From NCBI GenBank assembly GCA_964450405.1, contig CAYVCQ010000003.1, forward strand, positions 1-64,000: DNA of 64,000 nt, written 5' to 3'. The position numbers and the translations under genes are program-made. The notes below the pieces were generated by a model. The model worked only from the letters and a program-made list of their open reading frames with translations. It had not been told where the DNA came from and did not search any database. Shown here piece after piece: positions 36,327 through 44,850 of this stretch. This DNA is from WRGT01 sp964450405 (GTDB lineage: Bacteria > Spirochaetota > UBA4802 > UBA5550). How positions within the stretch are numbered: position 1 is the first letter of the stretch; every line of letters begins with the position of its first letter.

Positions 36327-37037
36327 ATGAGTACACTCTTTTTAATAAGGCACGCACAGGGATCTTTCGGTAAAGAGAACTACGATAAACTCTCCGAAAC
36401 CGGGGAAAAACAGGCGGAAATTCTGGCGGAATATCTTCACAGCATAAATATGCGTTTTAATGAAATATATTCAGGCACTTTGGAAAGACATAAAGATACA
36501 GCAGGTAAATACCTAACTGTATCAAAACTAAAAAATATCCCTGTACCGGAAATTAAATATGACAGCAGACTCAATGAATATGAAGCGGAAAAGATTTTAA
36601 CCACACTTATCCCTGTATTACTTAGCGAAAAGCCGGATTTGAAAATACATTTAGACAAACTGCTTACTGATAAAAAATCATTTCAGATTATTTTCAATGA
36701 AGTAATGAACATGTGGTGTTCCGGAAAATACGATATGAAAGGAACAGCAACCTGGGATGAGTTTATATCGGGAATTCATAGTTTTATAGAAGAGAGAATG
36801 AAGGAACACGATAACAATAAGAATATTGCTGTTTTTACATCCGGCGGTCCTATCTCAACAGTTATAATGAAGGTTCTCTCATTGAACTTCAACACTACAA
36901 TGGATTTAAGCTACAGAATTGTAAACAGTTCAATTACCAGATTCAATTACACAGCTTACAAGATTATGATTTCTTCATTTAACGAATATTCCCATCTTGA
37001 ACTGGCAGGTGGAGAGAATATAATTACGTATAGATAG
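36327..37037 (+). CDS. Histidine phosphatase (phosphoglycerate mutase-like) family protein
   Basis: This 236-residue protein opens MSTLFLIRHAQGSFG, the RHG-type motif with catalytic His9 (RHA), followed by LSETGEKQAEILAEYL and YSGTLERHKDTA. A later FTSGGPISTVIM fits the second catalytic His position only loosely: the usual His is replaced by Ser-Gly-Gly, as in several family members with FTSGG. Substrates in this family vary from phosphosugars to proteins. No strong ribosome site is visible. Confidence 0.8.
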   Translation: MSTLFLIRHAQGSFGKENYDKLSETGEKQAEILAEYLHSINMRFNEIYSGTLERHKDTAGKYLTVSKLKNIPVPEIKYDSRLNEYEAEKILTTLIPVLLSEKPDLKIHLDKLLTDKKSFQIIFNEVMNMWCSGKYDMKGTATWDEFISGIHSFIEERMKEHDNNKNIAVFTSGGPISTVIMKVLSLNFNTTMDLSYRIVNSSITRFNYTAYKIMISSFNEYSHLELAGGENIITYR

Positions 37038-37095
37038 AACATTTATCTGCGGATGGATTTATTAAAATTGGCTCAAATTACAGACGTAAGTATTT

Positions 37096-37197
37096 GTCAT
37101 TCCGGTTTTGCAGCATCAGTTTAAGCAAATACCGGAATCTCATAAAAAAATTTGCGTATGAGATACCGGCATTCCGTTACACTACAGCCGGTATGAC
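37096..37197. repeat. MITE-like element E
   Basis: The core runs from GTCATTCCGGTTTTGC to GCCGGTATGAC, with inner pairing of ACCGGAATCTCATA and TATGAGATACCGGCATT. It lies upstream of the acyl-CoA dehydrogenase gene. The gap 37038-37281 shows nothing else. Confidence 0.7.
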
Positions 37198-37281
37198 GGA
37201 GAGAGGACTTAAGTTTAATACTTTCATTAAGCAATAGACTATTTTTTTAAAACATACTATTTAACAAAAAAGGAGGCTCAA

Positions 37282-38475
37282 ATGAATTTTGAAATATCAG
37301 ACAAGATGAAGATAGTGCTGGAGATGATCAACGAATTTGTTGATAAGGAGCTGATTCCCCTTGAGCATGAATATCTCAACACCGACTTCAAAGAACTTCT
37401 CCCTATACTCAAAGAAAAAAGAGCTATGGTAAAGAAGATGGAATTATGGGGACCAAACCATCCGGTTGAACTTGGCGGTATGGGGCTCTCAATGGTTGAC
37501 CATGGACTGGTTTCCGAGGCGCTTGGAAGAACTCCAACCGGTCACTATGTTTTCGGATGCCAGGCTCCCGATGCGGGTAACATCGAGATTCTTCACCTTC
37601 ACGGTACTGAGGAACAGAAACATAAATATCTTGATCCTCTGGCAGCCGGTGATATACGAAGCTGTTTCGGTATGACCGAGGTTGACATGCCGGGATCAAA
37701 TCCTGTAATGATGGAGACAACTGCAGTTAAAGATGGAAACGATTATATTATAAACGGACATAAATGGTACACAACGGGCGCTGACGGTTCACAGTTCTGC
37801 ATAGTCATGGCAGTAACAGATCCGAGTGCACCGATACATCTTCAGGCAAGTATGATTATTGTCCCCACGGATACTCCCGGTTTTAATCTTGTACGGAATA
37901 TTCCGGTTATGGGACATAGCGGCAGCGATTACTCGAGCCACGGAGAGGTTCTGCTTCAATCATGCAGAGTTCCTCAATCAAATCTTCTGGGAAAAGAGGG
38001 AATGGGATTTGTTCTTGCACAGGACAGGCTTGGACCGGGAAGGATTCACCACTGCATGAGATGGCTTGGTGTCTGCAACAGATCATTTGAACTTATGTGC
38101 AAACGTGCCAATTTTAGAAAAATTTCACCGGACGGAAAAACTCTCGCATCAAAACAGATTGTACAGGGCTGGGTTGCGGAATCCGCAGCGGAAATTCAGG
38201 CTGCCCGTCTTATGACACTCTATGCTGCATGGAGAATCGATACAGTTGGAGCGAAAGAGGCTCGCGATGATGTTGCGATGATAAAATATGTAGTGGCCAA
38301 CACAATGATGAATGTTGTAGACCGCGCTCTCCAGGTGCACGGCGGACTTGGAATGACCGATGATACAATTCTTGCGTATTTTTTCAGACACGAACGCGCG
38401 GCACGTATATATGACGGAGCTGATGAAGTTCATAAAAGTTCACTGGCAAAAAGATTCCTCAGGAGATACGAATAG
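37282..38475 (+). CDS. Acyl-CoA dehydrogenase, ACAD10/11-like
   Basis: This 397-residue flavoenzyme has the acyl-CoA dehydrogenase fold: CFGMTEVDMPGSNP and INGHKWYTTGA in the FAD/substrate region, then DRLGPGRIHHCMRWLG and QVHGGLGMTDD. The C-terminal YDGADEVHKSSLAK is characteristic of the ACAD10/ACAD11 and LvaC branch rather than of short- or medium-chain enzymes. An APH-type kinase gene follows two genes later, the partner that is fused to this domain in ACAD10/11. It may therefore act on phosphorylated 4-hydroxyacyl-CoA. It probably leads an operon to 40272. Confidence 0.9.
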   Translation: MNFEISDKMKIVLEMINEFVDKELIPLEHEYLNTDFKELLPILKEKRAMVKKMELWGPNHPVELGGMGLSMVDHGLVSEALGRTPTGHYVFGCQAPDAGNIEILHLHGTEEQKHKYLDPLAAGDIRSCFGMTEVDMPGSNPVMMETTAVKDGNDYIINGHKWYTTGADGSQFCIVMAVTDPSAPIHLQASMIIVPTDTPGFNLVRNIPVMGHSGSDYSSHGEVLLQSCRVPQSNLLGKEGMGFVLAQDRLGPGRIHHCMRWLGVCNRSFELMCKRANFRKISPDGKTLASKQIVQGWVAESAAEIQAARLMTLYAAWRIDTVGAKEARDDVAMIKYVVANTMMNVVDRALQVHGGLGMTDDTILAYFFRHERAARIYDGADEVHKSSLAKRFLRRYE

Positions 38476-38481
38476 TCAGTC

Positions 38482-39180
38482 ATGGTAAAGGAAATGGAAT
38501 TAACTTTCGCAAAATTCAGCAAAGAAATTACCGTTACGGTTGAAGAGATCTGCCGTGGTTTTTATCTTAGCAACCGTGATACCATTAAGATCAAAAAGGA
38601 GAGTGTAGCTGTAAAGAACCTGGTTACAATTCTCAATACAACCCTGAGACTAAGTATTGAAACAGGATTTCAGTCGATGACACTGCGCGATCTGAGCCGT
38701 GAATCACAGCTTAGTATGGGTGCTCTTTACAACTACTTTTCCAGCAAAGAGGAACTTTTCAAGATAATTCACCTTAACGGAATGACTCTGATCACCAGCA
38801 TTCTGGTAAAACAGATTGAAGGTGAAACAGATCCGGACCTGAGACTAAAGAAAGCGCTGAAGATACATATCTATCTAAGCGAGATGATGCCGCAGTGGTT
38901 TTACTTTCTTTATATGGAGACTAAAAATCTCAGGAAGGAAGACAGGAAGATACCGATGGAGAGTGAGCTTTTTACTGAAAAAATATTCATCGATATACTG
39001 AAAGAGGGAATTAAAACAGGTATTTACCTTACTAGAGATCCGCTTATGACAGCATCAATGATCAAGGCAATGCTGCAGGACTGGTATCTTAAGAGATGGA
39101 AGTACACCAAGAGAAATGTAACAGTTGATCAATACGCATTATTTATAATCGAGTTTATTGAATCCTATATAAAATCTTAA
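38482..39180 (+). CDS. TetR/AcrR-family regulator of the acyl-CoA cluster
   Basis: This 232-residue regulator carries a TetR helix-turn-helix at about residues 50-95 (MTLRDLSRESQLSMGALYNY then FSSKEELFK), behind an unusually long N-terminal extension of about 45 residues. The C-terminal ligand domain probably binds an acyl-CoA, judging by location between the dehydrogenase and kinase genes (6-base and 12-base gaps). The start is uncertain: ATG 38482 or ATG 38494. Autoregulation is likely but no operator was identified. Confidence 0.82.
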   Translation: MVKEMELTFAKFSKEITVTVEEICRGFYLSNRDTIKIKKESVAVKNLVTILNTTLRLSIETGFQSMTLRDLSRESQLSMGALYNYFSSKEELFKIIHLNGMTLITSILVKQIEGETDPDLRLKKALKIHIYLSEMMPQWFYFLYMETKNLRKEDRKIPMESELFTEKIFIDILKEGIKTGIYLTRDPLMTASMIKAMLQDWYLKRWKYTKRNVTVDQYALFIIEFIESYIKS

Positions 39181-39192
39181 GGAGGATAAAGT

Positions 39193-40272
39193 ATGACATC
39201 ACCCGGTATTATAACAGACGAACCCTCGGCAACACGCGAAGGCGAGGAACTGGATAAAACTATTATCTACGACTTTCTGAAAGCAAATCTGCCGGATATT
39301 AAGGGGGAACTTGAAATCAGACAGTTCCCCAGCGGTTTTTCAAATCTCACCTATCTTGTAAAGGCGGGAGAAAGGGAGATGATTCTGAGAAGACCGCCAT
39401 TCGGCAAGAAGGCAAAAACAGCGCATGACATGTCGAGAGAATACAAAATTCTAAAGGCACTGAAGCCGGTATTCCCCTACTGCCCGGAGCCTTTAATCTA
39501 TTCGGAAGATGAAAATATAATGGGTTGTCCTTTTTACATCATGGAAAGAATAAACGGAATAATTCTCCGCAAGGACCTCCCCTCCGGCTTAAGTTTCTCT
39601 GCAGATGATGCGCGGACTCTTAGTGAAAGCTTAATCTCTGTTTTATGCAGTCTCCATTCTGTTGACTATAAAAAAGCGGGACTTGCAGATTTCGGAAAAC
39701 CGGATGGATATGTAAAACGTCAGGTGGAGGGCTGGACAGGACGTTACCGCGACGCGATAACATCTGATGCACCTGATTTTGAAAAAGTAATGCAGTGGCT
39801 TCACGACAAGATGCCCGGAGAATCGGCCATTACAGGAATAATTCATAACGATTACAAGTTTGACAATGCTGTACTCGATCTTTCAAATCCGACAAAAATT
39901 ATCGGAATACTCGACTGGGAGATGGCAACACTCGGTGATCCGCTGATGGATCTCGGAGCGTCACTTGCGTACTGGGTGGAGAAAGATGATCCCCCTGCGA
40001 TGCAGCCTTTGAGACAGATGCCGACAAATATAGACGGCATGCTCACAAGAAAACAGCAGGTTGATCTTTACGGTGAAAAGATGGGTATAAAAATCGACAA
40101 CTTTGATTTCTATTACTGCTTTGGTCTTTTCCGTCTCGCTGTAATTGCTCAGCAGATATATTACAGATATTTCAATGGACAGACAAAAGACGCGAGATTT
40201 AAAACTTTGATCTTTGCTATAAAAATTCTGGAGCAGACAGCATTGAGAGTAATAGAGAAGTCGGATTTGTAG
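39193..40272 (+). CDS. APH-family phosphotransferase (ACAD10/11 kinase-domain/LvaA-like)
   Basis: This 359-residue kinase has the aminoglycoside-phosphotransferase fold: GFSNLTYLVKAGEREMILRR (glycine-rich loop and ATP-binding Lys region), FYIMERINGIILR, the Brenner motif IIHNDYKFDN with catalytic Asp, and ILDWEMATLGDP for metal. It is homologous to the N-terminal kinase part of ACAD10/ACAD11 and to LvaA, which phosphorylates 4-hydroxyacyl-CoA. AGGAGG precedes the start. Antibiotic resistance is unlikely given the neighbours. Its TAG stop is formed by the first bases of the following hairpin. Confidence 0.87.
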   Translation: MTSPGIITDEPSATREGEELDKTIIYDFLKANLPDIKGELEIRQFPSGFSNLTYLVKAGEREMILRRPPFGKKAKTAHDMSREYKILKALKPVFPYCPEPLIYSEDENIMGCPFYIMERINGIILRKDLPSGLSFSADDARTLSESLISVLCSLHSVDYKKAGLADFGKPDGYVKRQVEGWTGRYRDAITSDAPDFEKVMQWLHDKMPGESAITGIIHNDYKFDNAVLDLSNPTKIIGILDWEMATLGDPLMDLGASLAYWVEKDDPPAMQPLRQMPTNIDGMLTRKQQVDLYGEKMGIKIDNFDFYYCFGLFRLAVIAQQIYYRYFNGQTKDARFKTLIFAIKILEQTALRVIEKSDL

Positions 40273-40332
40273 CCCCCGCACCCCCGGAGGGGGCAAAGCA
40301 AAATCCTTGCCCCCTCCGGGGGTGCGGGGGCT
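40271..40332. repeat. Perfect GC-rich inverted repeat (26-base arms)
   Basis: The left arm (40271-40296) and right arm (40307-40332) are exactly complementary around a ten-base loop. The stem is almost all G and C and would fold very strongly. It begins inside the stop codon of the kinase gene (TAG at 40270-40272). No T run follows, so it may act as an insulating or RNA-stabilising hairpin rather than a standard terminator. The right arm recurs in etfA at 34499-34525. Confidence 0.92.
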
Positions 40333-40378
40333 TTGCTTAACGGGTTAATTAAACCATAAAAACAATAGGAGCATAAAC

Positions 40379-41290
40379 ATGAAAATAAATGATATTAAAA
40401 AAGTTCTTCTGCTTGGTGCAGGAACTATGGGTCAGCAGATAAGTGTACCTTGTGCGCTTGCCGGTTTCGATGTTGTTATCTATGATATAAATCAGGATGC
40501 ACTTGATAAAGCAATGAGTATAATACCAAAAATTATGGATGGAATGGTTCTCTGGAAAAAAGCCACTCAGGAAGATGCCGATGCCGCGATGAAACGCATA
40601 TCTATCACTTCTGATCCTGAACTTGCTGCAAAAGATGCAGACATTGTCAGTGAATCTGTTCCGGAAAAACCTGAACTTAAAGTAAAAATTTTCTCACAGT
40701 TCAACAAACTCTGCCCCGAAAGAACAATATTCACCACCAATACTTCAACACTACTTCCGTCAATGATAGCAGAGGCAACCGGCCGTCCGGAAAAATTTAT
40801 CGCCCTGCATTTTCATGATGTTAGTATGACAAATGTTGTAGATATAATGCCTCACCCCGGCACATCGAAAGAGACTATTGCACTTGTTAAAGAGTTCGCA
40901 GAAAAAGCAGGACAGCTTCCCATTATGATGGAGAAGGAACACTCCGGTTATGTATTCAACTATATGATTGGCGCTGTATTCACATCTGCGCAGACACTTG
41001 CAACTAAACATGTTGCATCAATTGAAGATATTGACAAGGCCTGGATGGGCGTAACTCACATGATGATGGGACCATTCGGATTGATGGATAGTATAGGGCT
41101 CGACACGATGCTCAGTTTCACAGAGTACTGGGCTGCAAAAATGAAAGATCCTCAGTGGACGAAGAATGCAGAGTTTCTAAGAAGCTATGTAGAGAAAGGC
41201 CACCTCGGCAAAAAAACAAAAAAAGGGTTTTATGATTATCCTAAGCCGGCCTTTATGCAGCCTGATTTTCTTAAAGGTATTAAGAATTAA
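40379..41290 (+). CDS. 3-hydroxyacyl-CoA dehydrogenase
   Basis: This 303-residue NAD enzyme oxidises 3-hydroxyacyl-CoA to 3-ketoacyl-CoA. The Rossmann site is VLLGAGTMGQQISVPCALAG, followed by NTSTLLPSMIA, the catalytic His in ALHFHDVSMTNVVDI, and the C-terminal domain with GYVFNYMIGAVF and GPFGLMDSIGLDT. KKGFYDYPKP near the end is a family mark. In context it could follow conversion of a phosphorylated 4-hydroxyacyl-CoA to a 3-hydroxyacyl-CoA. It is separated from the kinase gene by the strong hairpin. Confidence 0.92.
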   Translation: MKINDIKKVLLLGAGTMGQQISVPCALAGFDVVIYDINQDALDKAMSIIPKIMDGMVLWKKATQEDADAAMKRISITSDPELAAKDADIVSESVPEKPELKVKIFSQFNKLCPERTIFTTNTSTLLPSMIAEATGRPEKFIALHFHDVSMTNVVDIMPHPGTSKETIALVKEFAEKAGQLPIMMEKEHSGYVFNYMIGAVFTSAQTLATKHVASIEDIDKAWMGVTHMMMGPFGLMDSIGLDTMLSFTEYWAAKMKDPQWTKNAEFLRSYVEKGHLGKKTKKGFYDYPKPAFMQPDFLKGIKN

Positions 41291-41356
41291 CTAATATTTA
41301 TAGCGCACTTGAACTTATAAATATTAGAAACTTAATTTTCGATTATTGACTTTTTC

Positions 41357-41459
41357 GTCATACCGGCTGTAGTGAAACGGAATGCCGGTATCTCATACAA
41401 CTATTTTTACTATGAGATTCCGGTATTTGCCTGCTCGGAAGACGCAAAACCGGAATGAC
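41357..41459. repeat. MITE-like element F (inverted orientation)
   Basis: This is the family core in the opposite orientation: GTCATACCGGCTGTAGTGAA at the left and GCAAAACCGGAATGAC at the right, with inner ACCGGTATCTCATA... pairs with TATGAGATTCCGGTATT in the flanking order. It lies between the hydroxyacyl-CoA dehydrogenase and SDR genes. Confidence 0.72.
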
Positions 41460-41507
41460 AAAATTGAAACATAATTTAAAAATCAAAAAATATAAGGAGA
41501 CGCCATT

Positions 41508-42272
41508 ATGAAAGTAAATTTTGACCTGACAGGAAAAATAGCAATAGTAACCGGAGCAAGCCGAGGTATAGGTGAATCAATAGCAAAAGCACTTGCAGCG
41601 CAGGGTGCCGAGGTTGTAATAACCAATAAAACAATGGAGGGACTCCCCGAAGTTGAAGCCGCGATTAAAGCTGATGGAGGCAAAGCTGTATCCATGACAT
41701 GCCACAATGGTAACATGGCGGAAATTGCAAAACTTTTTGAAGATGTAGAAAAAAAATATGGCCGTCTCGATATACTTGTAAACAATGCCGCGGTCAATTT
41801 TTATTTTGGTGAAATGATCAATGCAGATGAAAGCGCATGGGATAAGACAATGGAAGTAAATCTGAAAGCAAACTTTTTCATGTGCCAGCATGGTGCAAAA
41901 CTGATGATGAAAAACGGCGGCGGATCTATCATCAATGTCGCATCTGTCAATGGTATACGTCCGGCTCCTATGCAGGGGATATATTCCATAACAAAAGCGG
42001 GTGTAATTTCAATGACAAAGGCATTCGCCAAGGAACTGGCTCCTCATAAAATAAGAGTAAATGCACTGCTCCCTGGACTAACAAATACAAAATTTGCCTC
42101 TGTTATGGTTAAGAACGATGAGCTGATGGACAAGGTACTTCTGCCGATGATTCCTCTTCACCGCGCTGCACAGCCCGATGAGATGTGCGGAGCAGTATTG
42201 TACCTAGCGTCAGAGGCATCATCGTTTACTACCGGTTCTACCCTTGTTGTAGACGGCGGAGCACTGGCGTAG
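41508..42272 (+). CDS. SDR-family oxidoreductase
   Basis: This 254-residue classical short-chain dehydrogenase has the cofactor loop TGASRGIGE (near residue 16), NNAAV, a catalytic Ser in INVASVNG, and Tyr-Lys in YSITKAG; LLPGLTNTKFAS follows and VDGGALA ends it. The reaction is NAD(P)-dependent interconversion of an alcohol and ketone. In the levulinate pathway an SDR (LvaD) reduces the 4-keto group, so a similar role is possible here; FabG-like or other roles are not excluded. AAGGAG precedes the start. Confidence 0.88.
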   Translation: MKVNFDLTGKIAIVTGASRGIGESIAKALAAQGAEVVITNKTMEGLPEVEAAIKADGGKAVSMTCHNGNMAEIAKLFEDVEKKYGRLDILVNNAAVNFYFGEMINADESAWDKTMEVNLKANFFMCQHGAKLMMKNGGGSIINVASVNGIRPAPMQGIYSITKAGVISMTKAFAKELAPHKIRVNALLPGLTNTKFASVMVKNDELMDKVLLPMIPLHRAAQPDEMCGAVLYLASEASSFTTGSTLVVDGGALA

Positions 42273-42348
42273 GATGAAAAACAAATGATTTTCAATACAC
42301 ACCTGCCACTGACCTTAGACCTATGACTCACGAAGTACGTGAATGTAC

Positions 42349-42387
42349 AAGGTCACTCATGCGCAATGTACTTGCATGAGTGACCTT
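42349..42387. repeat. Perfect 14-bp stem-loop after the SDR gene
   Basis: AAGGTCACTCATGC (42349-42362) and its exact complement (42374-42387) flank an 11-base loop. Further inverted pieces lie just upstream (TGACCTT at about 42310, GTACGTGAATGTAC near 42335). It could be a terminator-like end between the SDR gene and the convergent FGE-like gene, but no T run follows. The rest of 42273-42535 shows nothing else. Confidence 0.6.
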
Positions 42388-42535
42388 AACCTGAAGGGGA
42401 ATCGTGAATATTGTAATTGAACCATAAGTATTATACACTAATTGTTTATCCCATGAAAGGAATGGCACATCCAATATGTACCACCTCAAGCGTCTTCACT
42501 TACGTAAATACAAAGAATTGGCAGGCGTTATTAAA

Positions 42536-43537
42536 TCAGCGGGCAACAACGATACGAAAACCGGAACCGCCCCTGTTTGGATCATACCAATACCGGGCAG
42601 AGGAACGGAGGTATTCGCCGACATTTCCAAAGGAACCGCCGCGCAAAACGCGATAACTCCCACTTGGTGCACCTTTTGGACTCTTCGAAGGACTTTTTTC
42701 GTAATAATTTCCATCAAACCAATCCGTACACCATTCCATGACATTCCCACTTATATCATATAATCCAAATGCATTTGGTTTCTTTTGGCCAACAGGGTGG
42801 GTTATGCCATCTGAATTCTCTCCATACCAGTAAAAATCTCCATTTTCATCATCGCCCCAGTAATATTTTGTACTCGTGCCCGCGCGACAGGCATATTCCC
42901 ATTCTGCTTCAGAAGGAAGCCTTGCTTTTACATTATATTTTTCACTGAACGCTTTGCAGAATTCAACTGCATCAACCCAGCTTACCTGCTCAACAGGCAG
43001 ATTTGCACTACCTCTATGATAACTCGGATTTTTACCCATAACCTCTCTGTATTGTTTCTGCGTAACCTCATACTTTCCTATCCAGAAAGCATCCAGGGTT
43101 ACTTTGTGAACCGGTTTTTCATTATCTAATTCATCTGATCCCATTTGAAATGTACCACCGGGTAACTTTACCATCTCTATATTACCAATTGTTTTTGTTT
43201 CAACTGCCTTACCAACTTTTTCTTCTTTGATATCGGTATCTTTGCTGTAGCGGTACACCCTCATCCCTTTGATCAGATCTGATAGTTCCCCCTTCCCTTT
43301 AATTTTACATTTTGATGTCGTCAACATGGGGAATGTAACATCAATAATTATCTTTCCGCTTCCGGTTTGTATCTCAAGGAGTTCTCCCATCTTTAGATCT
43401 GTTCCGGACTTTACGTTTACTATTATCTCTTTACTCGCGGAGTTTATGCTTACAATCTCACCTATTTCTATCCCTGCGCCGGTTGTAATTCCTGTTAAAA
43501 AAAGTAATGTTGCTGCGCACAAAAGTAGTCTATTCAT
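42536..43537 (-). CDS. Exported formylglycine-generating-enzyme (FGE/SUMF1)-like protein
   Basis: This 333-residue protein has a signal peptide (about 1-21), a small beta-rich domain (about 25-100) and an FGE-sulfatase domain. Typical motifs are MVKLPGGTFQMGSDELDNEK, YEVTQKQYREVMG, PVEQVSWVDAVEFC, LPSEAEWEYACRAG, NAFGLYDISGNVMEWCTDWF, RVLRGGSF and SGFRIV at the end. True FGE needs two specific active-site cysteines near the C terminus that I do not see, so it is more likely a binding or regulatory member of the fold. No sulfatase is nearby. Confidence 0.85.
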   Translation of the reverse strand: MNRLLLCAATLLFLTGITTGAGIEIGEIVSINSASKEIIVNVKSGTDLKMGELLEIQTGSGKIIIDVTFPMLTTSKCKIKGKGELSDLIKGMRVYRYSKDTDIKEEKVGKAVETKTIGNIEMVKLPGGTFQMGSDELDNEKPVHKVTLDAFWIGKYEVTQKQYREVMGKNPSYHRGSANLPVEQVSWVDAVEFCKAFSEKYNVKARLPSEAEWEYACRAGTSTKYYWGDDENGDFYWYGENSDGITHPVGQKKPNAFGLYDISGNVMEWCTDWFDGNYYEKSPSKSPKGAPSGSYRVLRGGSFGNVGEYLRSSARYWYDPNRGGSGFRIVVAR

Positions 43538-43578
43538 AAAGCTTTTCTCCGTAGTTTGTCTTTGGATGGATTTATATA

Positions 43579-43857
43579 CTATATGAATTGTTTAGGTTTG
43601 TCAAGAGGAAATCCCTCATGTAGTGAACCCACATAAGAATATCCATGATAAGGCATAAGAGATCTGACATCAGCCAGACTTGTATTATAATATCCCGAGT
43701 TATCATCCCGTGGTAACAGCAGTTCACCAAAACCTTTAAATGCTGAGTGATTCACAATATCACGGAAATAATTACCGGTTGTTAAATGTGTATTCATTAC
43801 TTTTTTACCGGTTTTATCCTTAGAACTAAAAGCATCCTTCATGGAGAAACCTAACAT
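43579..43857 (-). pseudogene. Probable internally deleted alpha/beta-hydrolase remnant
   Basis: This 92-codon frame reads NYFRDIVNHSAFKGFGELLL, then ADVRSLMPYHG, and then jumps to YVGSLHEGFP before a short tail. From memory, these blocks occur in this order in a family of exported alpha/beta hydrolases, but with well over 50 residues between the second and third and a long catalytic domain afterwards. Here both are missing, so the gene looks deleted internally and truncated. The family identification is tentative. No good ribosome site is visible. Confidence 0.45.
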
Positions 43858-43964
43858 AACAATTATCAGAACCGAAATTATTGTCTATTCCTCTTAAGAT
43901 TAAAAATATTTTATATAATTCTTTTTTGAGAAACACACACGTCCTGACATCAATTAATGAACGA

Positions 43965-44600
43965 TCATCCTAAAAAATTGGTAAATACCGGAGTTTCTTT
44001 TTCAGGCAGTGAGATACCATGCTCCAGTGCGTATTTTGTACACTTCAAAAAGAATGCCATATTCCGGCCCAGAACACGCATTGTATACATACCTTCTTTA
44101 TCCTGTTTCACTTCTTCCGGACTGGTACCATATACCTGATTCCAGTATCTTGAAGAAATAATCGGCATCTCGTGCAGGCCGAAGTATTTGTTCATCTGAT
44201 CATAAGTAGATGTTGTCCCTGCTCTTCTGGCGGAAATCACGCAAGCAGCAGGTTTCAGATAAAACATTTCATTTGCATTCCCGCAGAATTCAGAATAAAA
44301 GAGTCTATCCATAAATGAAGTCATACTTCCCCCGGCGGCAGCATAGTGGACCGGTGTTCCGAATATAAATCCATCACTATTTTTTGCGACTTCACGGAAT
44401 TCATTTACACTGTCATGAAAAATACATTTTCCCAATTCAATGCATTTCATGCAGGCAATACATCCGCTGAGCGGCTTGTTCCCGATCCAGAATATTTCCG
44501 TATTAATATTTTCACTTTTTAATATTTCTGCTACCTCAGTTAATGCTGTGTATGTGCAACCTTCTTTATGGGGACTTCCGTTTACTAACATTACTTTCAT
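43965..44600 (-). CDS. Iron-sulfur flavoprotein / NADPH-dependent FMN reductase-like
   Basis: This 211-residue protein starts MKVMLVNGSPHKEGCTYTAL, an FMN-binding flavodoxin-like loop, followed by CIACMKCIELGKC, the Cys cluster of iron-sulfur flavoproteins, and FIFGTPVHYAAAGGSMTSFM. It probably carries FMN and perhaps a 4Fe-4S centre, moving electrons in low-oxygen metabolism. AAGGAG seven bases before ATG 44600 sets the start. It may form a redox group with the exported flavodoxin gene and the AraC regulator upstream. Confidence 0.85.
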   Translation of the reverse strand: MKVMLVNGSPHKEGCTYTALTEVAEILKSENINTEIFWIGNKPLSGCIACMKCIELGKCIFHDSVNEFREVAKNSDGFIFGTPVHYAAAGGSMTSFMDRLFYSEFCGNANEMFYLKPAACVISARRAGTTSTYDQMNKYFGLHEMPIISSRYWNQVYGTSPEEVKQDKEGMYTMRVLGRNMAFFLKCTKYALEHGISLPEKETPVFTNFLG

Positions 44601-44850
44601 ATTACAACTCCTTCTGTTTTTTAATACCAAATTGTTTTGAGCCATACGATAATTTCAAGCCTGGCGTTTTGAACGCTGTTTCCTGATACGCTATATCCTT
44701 TTGTTATTGCTTTTCAGGTAAACTATAATTCCATTAACATAGTTCAGCTCCTCACGATAATAATATGGAATCAGACCTTTCCTGTTTTCTAAATTCTTAA
44801 TAATTTTCCATCTGATTTAAGTAACTATTCATATCAGGCTAATTGCTTTC

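Noticed and set aside
39193..40272. Aminoglycoside resistance enzyme
   Set aside because: The APH fold is present, but gene context and the IIHNDYKFDN/ILDWEMATLGDP motifs match the kinase half of ACAD10/11 and LvaA-type enzymes.
42476..42763. Open frames opposite the FGE-like gene
   Set aside because: They mirror a clear coding gene on the other strand and have no motif or ribosome-site support.
42536..43537. Genuine sulfatase-activating formylglycine-generating enzyme
   Set aside because: The active-site cysteine pair expected near the C terminus is not apparent and no sulfatase gene is nearby; only the fold is called.
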